Positions 15,454 to 20,004 of a stretch of 20,004 nucleotides of DNA are shown here, one piece after another. Position numbers and translations under genes: made by a program. The notes under the pieces were generated by a model. The model was not told where the DNA came from. It ran no database searches and saw only the letters and a list, made by a program, of their open reading frames with translations. The stretch comes from a bacterium (GTDB lineage Bacteria; JACRDZ01; JAJRWM01), in NCBI GenBank assembly GCA_024276815.1, contig JAJRWM010000066.1, forward strand, positions 1 through 20,004. Reading direction: 5' to 3'. Every line of letters begins with the position of its first letter. The stretch's first letter is position 1.

Positions 15454-16572
15454 ATGGTGATTAAAAAGAATATCAATGATGTTGAAATAGGCATGATCCT
15501 GGCGCAGGAGGTGACCGGGCCCCAGGGTGTCCACTTGATACCTGAAAACACAGCGCTGATTGAAGAGCATCTGACCAAGCTGAAACAGTGGAATATCGAT
15601 TATGTATTCATTAAAGTCGAGAGTGAAGATGAGCGCATTGAAAAAGAGGAAATCAAGACCCGGCAAATCTTCCAGAAAGCTTATTCGAACGCTGTAACCT
15701 GCCTTCAGAACATCAAGCAAAACATTTCCAGCGAAAAAGCCATAAAAATTGAAGAGATTGAAGCGCCAGTCAAAGATATGATGGCCAAGGTCAACGAGAA
15801 CCGTGATGTTTTGATGCAGCTCACCCGGCTGAACATGATGGAGAATCATCTTTTCTCACATTCGATCAATGTCTGTGTCTACGCGTTGGTGGTTGGCAAA
15901 TACCTCAATCTGGCCGGCGAGCAGTTGCTGGAACTGGGCACAACCGCGTTACTTCATGATATTGGTATGGTTAAAATAGAAGAGTCCTTATGGAATAACA
16001 ACCGTCCGGTCAGCGACAATTCCTGGCAACATATAAAAAAGCACCCTCATTTTGGCGCTGAAATTCTGGAACAATCCGGCGGTTATTCGCGCAAGATTAT
16101 TGAAGGAATCAAACATCATCACGAAAGAATAAACGGTAGCGGCTACCCTCTGGGTCTCAAGGGGGATGAAATAAGTTTTTACGGCGGCATTGTCGGCTTG
16201 GTCAATGTCTTCGAAAGTCTGACCGCCTATCGTAAATATCGTGAACCGGTAATCCCCAATGAAGCGATGAAAATAATTCTCGCCAAGGGCAGAAATCATT
16301 TCGCTCCTGAGTTTTTGCGCGCGCTGGTAGCGCACATCGCCATCTATCCCATTGGCAGTCTGGTAATGCTCAATACTGGTGAAATAGCCCAGGTAACCGG
16401 GGTTAACCCGGAGCACCCTTTCCGCCCTAAATTGAAAGTGCTGTTTGATTGTGAGCGTAATCAGCAAACCAAGGCCAGACGCCTGGACCTGAAAAGCAAG
16501 AAACATGAAACCACTTATGTCACCAAAACGATAAACCAGGCTGATATCGACAATTTAACGAGCAAACAATGA
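15454..16572 (+). CDS. HD-GYP domain protein (predicted c-di-GMP phosphodiesterase, atypical)
   Basis: A 372-residue cytoplasmic protein. Residues 1-60 resemble the N-terminal domain often preceding HD-GYP (INDVEIGMILAQEVTGPQGV, then a linker). The HD-GYP domain spans about 125-295: HSINV with His136, LLHDIGMVKI (His168-Asp169), KKHPHFGAEIL (His197), HHHERINGSGYPLGLKGD (His222-His223, GYP at 230-232). HD-GYP proteins hydrolyse c-di-GMP. The residue normally Asp in the (V/A)D(x)(F/Y)DALT block, a metal ligand in structurally known members, is Asn251 here (LVNVFESLTAYRKY), so activity may be altered. The last 75 residues form a small beta-rich C-terminal domain (SLVMLNTGEIAQVTGVNPEHP). ATG 15454 has no clear Shine-Dalgarno. 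The stop overlaps the CheX-like gene (ATGA), so the two are coupled. Confidence 0.9.
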   Translation: MVIKKNINDVEIGMILAQEVTGPQGVHLIPENTALIEEHLTKLKQWNIDYVFIKVESEDERIEKEEIKTRQIFQKAYSNAVTCLQNIKQNISSEKAIKIEEIEAPVKDMMAKVNENRDVLMQLTRLNMMENHLFSHSINVCVYALVVGKYLNLAGEQLLELGTTALLHDIGMVKIEESLWNNNRPVSDNSWQHIKKHPHFGAEILEQSGGYSRKIIEGIKHHHERINGSGYPLGLKGDEISFYGGIVGLVNVFESLTAYRKYREPVIPNEAMKIILAKGRNHFAPEFLRALVAHIAIYPIGSLVMLNTGEIAQVTGVNPEHPFRPKLKVLFDCERNQQTKARRLDLKSKKHETTYVTKTINQADIDNLTSKQ

Positions 16573-17069
16573 CTAAAATCCTTATTAAGGCCAGATTTGT
16601 TAATCCCTTTATCTTGTGCGCGGTAAAAACGATGAAGTCTCTGCTTCAGGTTGACGCGGCCCGGGCGGATATTTCCATGCGTCCTCAGCCCTACGCCGGT
16701 TATGAAGTAATGATTATCCTCGGCGTCGCCGGCGATATTGAGGGACAGGTCATATATGGTATGCGTCTTGGGGTAGCTCTTGACTTGGCTTCCCGTATGA
16801 TGCTGGGCGTTCCTTTGGACAATCTTGACGAAATGGCCAAGAGCGCTTTGTGCGAGATGGCTTTAATCACCTTTGATTATACCCGCAAAGAGTTGGTTGA
16901 AGCGGGATATGAATGCCAGGTAACCCCGCCCTCGGTAATCACTTCCTTTCTGACCAAGGGGCTGGAAATGGATATTTCGACCGTGCGAATCCGCACCTTG
17001 ATTGTCCCTATAAGTTACGCTGGCGGGGAAATCGAGATAAATATCGCGCTCAGAGAGAAAAAGGCTTGA
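16569..17069 (+). CDS. CheX-like domain protein
   Basis: A 166-residue protein resembling the CheX/CheC phosphatase fold: FVNPFILCAVKTMKSLL (residues 10-26), a beta-hairpin with VAGDIEGQVIYGM, LASRMMLGVPLDNLDEMAKSALCEMALI, and TPPSVITSF. CheX proteins dephosphorylate CheY-P using an E-x2-N motif in this helix; here the helix reads Glu96-Met-Ala-Leu99, so the Asn is missing. The protein may bind a receiver domain or have another role without being an ordinary phosphatase. The ATG overlaps the HD-GYP stop by 4 bases, linking it to c-di-GMP or response-regulator signalling. No chemotaxis genes are in the window. The next gene's -35 element overlaps this gene's stop codon. Confidence 0.78.
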   Translation: MTKILIKARFVNPFILCAVKTMKSLLQVDAARADISMRPQPYAGYEVMIILGVAGDIEGQVIYGMRLGVALDLASRMMLGVPLDNLDEMAKSALCEMALITFDYTRKELVEAGYECQVTPPSVITSFLTKGLEMDISTVRIRTLIVPISYAGGEIEINIALREKKA

Positions 17070-17095
17070 CAAGAACTTTGTCTATTTAATATAAT
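17066..17095 (+). promoter_or_regulatory. Near-consensus sigma-70 promoter for the cytochrome gene
   Basis: TTGACA (17066-17071), 18-base spacer, TATAAT (17090-17095): both hexamers are perfect. The -35 overlaps the stop of the CheX-like gene. Transcription would start near 17102, giving a leader of about 50 bases. Confidence 0.85.
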
Positions 17096-17150
17096 CTGTC
17101 TATTTCCACGTCTAATTAAGTCCTCAAACGAAGGGAGGTGAATTGTTTAA

Positions 17151-17627
17151 ATGCGTAAATACGTTTATTCGCTGATAGTTGCCTCCGCTTGTATTCTTCT
17201 TCTGGCCACAGGTGTTTGGGCACAGCATGATGAAAACTGCGTTGATTGTCACAGTATCCACTACGCGAAATCATCCAGAATGCTGATGGCTAACGAGCCT
17301 GACAAAAGTGTAAATCCTCATACCAAGAAACCGTTAGCCGGCGTTAACGCCATGTGTATGGGATGTCATAGTGGTGACGGTGGTCCTGAGATTGCCATTA
17401 TGGAAACCCACCCGGTGGGAATGATTCCTAAAAAAGTAAAAGTTCCCGCTGAGCGTTTAATAGACGGCAAGATTACTTGTATGGGTTGTCATGACCCTCA
17501 TCCGGCCAATACCAATTACAAGTACTTGGTTGTTGATACCAATGGCGGAGCCAACATGTATGCTTTCTGTGGCTTGTGTCACGGTGACAAGACTAAAAAA
17601 GTAGCTCCTAAAAAAGCGAAAAAATAA
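17151..17627 (+). CDS. Secreted tetraheme c-type cytochrome
   Basis: A 158-residue protein with a Sec signal peptide (KYVYSLIVASACILLLATGVWAQ, cleavage near residue 24) and four CXXCH heme c sites: CVDCH (30-34), CMGCH (69-73), CMGCH (110-114) and CGLCH (140-144). Two have the paired-CXXCH pattern with a distal His (CHSIH, CHDPHPANTNYKYL), and other His residues (His57, His87) can serve as axial ligands. It probably carries electrons in the periplasm or outside the inner membrane. The C-terminal tail is Lys-rich (DKTKKVAPKKAKK). The start ATG 17151 follows a very good Shine-Dalgarno, GGGAGGTG (17133-17140). It has its own strong promoter and is probably monocistronic. No partner oxidoreductase is nearby, so its donor and acceptor are unknown. 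Confidence 0.93.
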   Translation: MRKYVYSLIVASACILLLATGVWAQHDENCVDCHSIHYAKSSRMLMANEPDKSVNPHTKKPLAGVNAMCMGCHSGDGGPEIAIMETHPVGMIPKKVKVPAERLIDGKITCMGCHDPHPANTNYKYLVVDTNGGANMYAFCGLCHGDKTKKVAPKKAKK

Positions 17628-17665
17628 TTTCACTTGATTATTTTTTCCCGGTAATTGTTTTATTT

Positions 17666-17681
17666 GCTCAATTTTTTGAGC
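17666..17681 (+). other. Short perfect hairpin downstream of the cytochrome gene
   Basis: GCTCAA (17666-17671) and TTGAGC (17676-17681) around TTTT. There is no U-tract directly after it, so it is at best a weak terminator or mRNA 3' stabiliser. Confidence 0.4.
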
Positions 17682-17693
17682 GTTCATATGTTT

Positions 17694-17761
17694 TAGCTGG
17701 CCTTCATTGCTATTAGATTGGCGGTGGAGGCCAGTTAAGTTTAACACCATTCTTTTTTTTT
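17694..17761 (+). terminator. Stem with delayed T-run between cytochrome and ABC genes
   Basis: TAGCTGGCCTTC (17694-17705) pairs with GGAGGCCAGTTA (17726-17737), 12 pairs including two wobbles, with a 20-base loop. A run of nine T follows at 17753-17761, but 15 bases after the stem, so a terminator is possible and not typical. No convincing promoter for the ABC genes is visible in 17628-17788. Confidence 0.4.
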
Positions 17762-17788
17762 CCTCAAAGCGGCCAGGTATTTCAGAAC

Positions 17789-18775
17789 ATGAAGAAACCC
17801 CAGCTTGAAGTTAAAAATATAAAAATCACTTTTTTGACTGATGAAGCCAGGGTCCCGGCTGTCAGGGATGTCAGCTTTAATATCGCTCAGGGGGAAACTC
17901 TTTGTTTGATTGGTGAAAGCGGTTGTGGCAAAAGTGTTACCGCGCTGTCAATCATGGGCCTTATTCCCCAAGTCGGCGGTATCATTGAATCCGGCGAGAT
18001 AAATTTCAACCAGCAAAACATTCTTGCCATGACGGAAAAGGAATTAATTAATCTGCGCGGCAATAATATCTCTCTTATTTTCCAGGAACCCATGACCAGC
18101 CTGAATCCTTTATTTACCATAGGCTACCAGATGGCGGAGGGTATGAGGATACATTCAGGCCTGAACAAAAAGGAAGCTCGCGCCCGCTCTATTGAACTGC
18201 TGAAAAAGGTAGATATCCCGGCCCCGGAAAAAAGACTTGATGATTATCCGCAAAAACTGAGCGGCGGTATGCGTCAGCGGGTGATGATCGCGATGGCTAT
18301 CAGTGGTAAACCGCAACTAATCATAGCTGATGAACCCACAACCGCTTTGGACGTTACTATCCAGATCCAGATATTGAATATCCTGCGGGAAATGCGTGAA
18401 AGCCTTGGTTTGTCAATGCTGCTGATAACTCATGACATGGGAATTGTGGCTGAAGTGGGACAACGGGTCGCGGTCATGTATGCCGGTAAAATTGTTGAGT
18501 CTGCCACGGTGCGAACTATTTTCCACAATCCTTTGCACCCCTATACCCAGGGGCTGCATGCTTCTCTGCCCTCGAAGAACCAGGCTCGATCCAGTCGCTT
18601 AAAACCAATTCCCGGCAATGTGCCCGAGCCGCAGAACTTACCACCAGGCTGCGCCTTTAATCCCCGCTGTACCATTAAAGAAGACCTTTGCCGGCGTCAG
18701 GATTCAGAACTCAGGGAAATCGAACCAGGTCATTGGGTGAGTTGTCATGTTCAGGGAGCGATTAATGCTTCTTGA
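17789..18775 (+). CDS. Oligopeptide/dipeptide ABC transporter ATPase (DppD/OppD type)
   Basis: A 328-residue ABC ATPase that would power uptake of peptides or similar solutes (nickel, opine and sugar relatives exist). Walker A is GESGCGKS (residues 42-49), Q-loop IFQEPMTSLNPLF, signature LSGGMRQR (157-164), Walker B LIIADEP (177-183) followed by TTALD, and His of the switch in LLITHDMG. The C-terminus has the oligopeptide-transporter motif PGCAFNPRC with further Cys residues. Start ATG 17789 has a poor Shine-Dalgarno but fits the family (QLEVKNIKITF). The downstream partner overlaps by 11 bases. Permease and binding-protein genes, usually upstream, are missing; the upstream gene is a cytochrome. 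Substrate unknown. Confidence 0.94.
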   Translation: MKKPQLEVKNIKITFLTDEARVPAVRDVSFNIAQGETLCLIGESGCGKSVTALSIMGLIPQVGGIIESGEINFNQQNILAMTEKELINLRGNNISLIFQEPMTSLNPLFTIGYQMAEGMRIHSGLNKKEARARSIELLKKVDIPAPEKRLDDYPQKLSGGMRQRVMIAMAISGKPQLIIADEPTTALDVTIQIQILNILREMRESLGLSMLLITHDMGIVAEVGQRVAVMYAGKIVESATVRTIFHNPLHPYTQGLHASLPSKNQARSSRLKPIPGNVPEPQNLPPGCAFNPRCTIKEDLCRRQDSELREIEPGHWVSCHVQGAINAS

Positions 18776-19754
18776 AATAAAAGATTTAAAAAAATACTTT
18801 AAAATCAGCAAAAATGTTTTTGATCCCGGTCATATTACCTTAAAAGCCTTGGACGGTGTAAACCTGAATATCGCTGAAAAAGAAACCGTCGGTTTGGTTG
18901 GTGAAAGCGGTTGCGGCAAGAGCACGCTGGGGCGACTTATCGTTTCCTTGTACGAACCGACAGAAGGCAGTATTTTATTCAGGGGGCAGGCTATCCAGGT
19001 ATTAAAGAATCATGACCGCCGCGCTTTTCATCGCCAGATTCAGATTATCTTTCAGGACCCTTACACCTCTTTAAACCCGCGCATGACTGTCGGGCAAATC
19101 ATCGAGGAGCCATTGATCGTCCAAGAACTTGGCGTCAGCGGAGAACGAAGAAAAAGAGTTGTGGAATTAATGAATTTAGTTGGGCTGGAAGAACGTGTGA
19201 TCGACCGTTTCCCGCATGAGTTCTCCGGGGGCCAGAGACAGAGGATCGGGATAGCCCGGGCTTTAGTGGTTGATCCCACCTTGATCGTAGCCGATGAACC
19301 GGTATCCGCTCTGGACGTTTCCATCCAGGCCCAGATTATTAATTTGCTTCTGGAGCTTCAGGAAAAACTGGGCTTCGCCCTGCTTTTTATTTCCCACGAT
19401 CTGAGTGTAGTTCGTTACCTTTCCCATAGAGTAGCGGTGATGTATTTGGGGAAGATTGTGGAATTGGCGGAAACGGATAAATTGTTCGCGTCCCCTCTTC
19501 ATCCCTATACCCAGGCCTTATTTTCCGCGATACCAGAACCTGATCCTTTAGCCGACAAAAAGAGAATCCTGTTAAAAGGCGAAATACCAAGCCCGATCAA
19601 CCCGCCAACCGGTTGCACTTTCCATCCCCGTTGTCCGATTATGATCGAAAAGTGCATTACCGAAAACCCGCCCTTCCTGCCACACAGACCAAGCCACTAC
19701 GCCTCCTGCTGGCACCCGTCGATCTTAGCCACTTCTTTTGTTGCCCAACATTAG
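18765..19754 (+). CDS. Oligopeptide/dipeptide ABC transporter ATPase (DppF/OppF type)
   Basis: A 329-residue ABC ATPase, partner of the preceding gene. Walker A is GESGCGKS (residues 46-53), then IIFQDPYTSLNPRMTVGQII, signature FSGGQRQRIGIARAL, Walker B LIVADEPVSALD and LLFISHDLSVVRYLSHRVAVMY. The C-terminus holds the family's PTGCTFHPRCP with additional Cys. I choose ATG 18765 (LLEIKDLKKYFKI) because AGGGAG (18753-18758) lies 6 bases before it; ATG 18747 would add six residues. The two ATPases would form a heterodimer on permeases encoded elsewhere. No gene of the transporter follows. Confidence 0.94.
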   Translation: MLLEIKDLKKYFKISKNVFDPGHITLKALDGVNLNIAEKETVGLVGESGCGKSTLGRLIVSLYEPTEGSILFRGQAIQVLKNHDRRAFHRQIQIIFQDPYTSLNPRMTVGQIIEEPLIVQELGVSGERRKRVVELMNLVGLEERVIDRFPHEFSGGQRQRIGIARALVVDPTLIVADEPVSALDVSIQAQIINLLLELQEKLGFALLFISHDLSVVRYLSHRVAVMYLGKIVELAETDKLFASPLHPYTQALFSAIPEPDPLADKKRILLKGEIPSPINPPTGCTFHPRCPIMIEKCITENPPFLPHRPSHYASCWHPSILATSFVAQH

Positions 19755-20004
19755 CTAAACCTATGGTATTAAGCCGCCTTGCCAGCTTTGAGTCACGTTC
19801 CTGCTTGATAATTCCTTTAATCTTTTGGCATCCGCAGGCCTGATTCCAGGCTCTGTCCCCCGTGTATAGCAGTTATTAATCATAATGTTACATGTTTGGG
19901 AACGCTTTGCCGATAAGTGAGGTATGCGGGGGATAAAACCAGATACCAAATTTAGTAGCGCTGCCGACATCGCTTCGATGTGTAAGCAGGAACGCTGTCC
20001 CAAG
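19755..20004. other. Gene-free right end with an 11-bp long-range inverted repeat
   Basis: No convincing gene. A minus-strand frame (19761-20003) could code 80 residues but shows no recognisable family or Shine-Dalgarno. CGTTCCTGCTT (19796-19806) is repeated inverted as AAGCAGGAACG (19984-19994), and GGGACAG occurs twice on the minus strand, at about 19854-19860 and 19995-20001. A small hairpin GCCTG-ATTC-CAGGC lies at 19838-19851. This could be the edge of a mobile or repeat element continuing to the right, or chance. Confidence 0.4.

Noticed and set aside
19761-20003. An 80-codon minus-strand frame at the right edge.
   Set aside because: No recognisable domain, no Shine-Dalgarno, and an amino-acid composition unlike a folded protein; it may be part of a non-coding or mobile-element edge.
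1-20004. CRISPR arrays, tRNA or rRNA genes.
   Set aside because: No regularly spaced repeats and no tRNA- or rRNA-like sequence were seen on either strand.

Overview
The window is a dense, mostly plus-strand stretch of bacterial chromosome of moderate G+C. It looks like a Gram-negative (diderm), probably anaerobic or respiratory bacterium. Pointers are a PEP-CTERM surface protein, a secreted tetraheme c-type cytochrome, TPR lipoproteins, an HD-GYP protein and a CheX-like protein. The order yggS-proC-yggT-divIVA-DUF167-nucleoside phosphorylase-mtnA-ileS-lspA-lgt recalls Deltaproteobacteria (Geobacter-like) and related phyla. I cannot name a taxon from the sequence alone.

Layout. (1) 1-636, minus strand: N-terminal part of a PAS-domain sensory protein that runs off the left edge. 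(2) 751-1991: a short operon of a PgeF/YfiH-type multicopper-oxidase-like purine nucleoside phosphorylase and a small protein resembling nucleoside 2-deoxyribosyltransferases. (3) 2007-2893: a TPR lipoprotein gene with an apparent one-base frameshift. (4) 2913-5466: yggS, proC, yggT and divIVA, a cell-division/PLP cluster that lacks the sepF often found between yggS and proC; a strong promoter sits almost on top of the yggS start. (5) 5467-5962: an A+T-rich intergenic region with a good sigma-54 promoter match and a long leader hairpin, leading to a PEP-CTERM protein (5963-6580) with a textbook terminator. (6) 6646-6961: a gene-free stretch that can fold into several stems and ends in a bidirectional terminator-like hairpin, a candidate small structured RNA. 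(7) 6962-12005: DUF167 protein, PNP/MTAP-family phosphorylase, mtnA and ileS, overlapping head to tail. (8) 12028-17069: lspA, lgt, a 713-residue TPR lipoprotein, an HD-GYP protein and a CheX-like protein, also tightly packed. (9) 17066-17627: tetraheme cytochrome with its own near-consensus promoter. (10) 17789-19754: two overlapping oligopeptide/dipeptide ABC transporter ATPases without permeases. (11) 19755-20004: no convincing gene, but a long-range inverted repeat.

How the genes fit together. Several products handle purine nucleosides and methylthioadenosine: PgeF, the NDT-like protein, the phosphorylase and MtnA. The phosphorylase carries Asp where guanosine/inosine-type PNPs have Asn, which agrees with an adenosine/MTA substrate and with its place directly before mtnA. 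LspA and Lgt (lipoprotein maturation) sit immediately upstream of a large lipoprotein. The HD-GYP and CheX-like proteins form a translationally coupled pair, and both depart from family consensus at residues important for catalysis.
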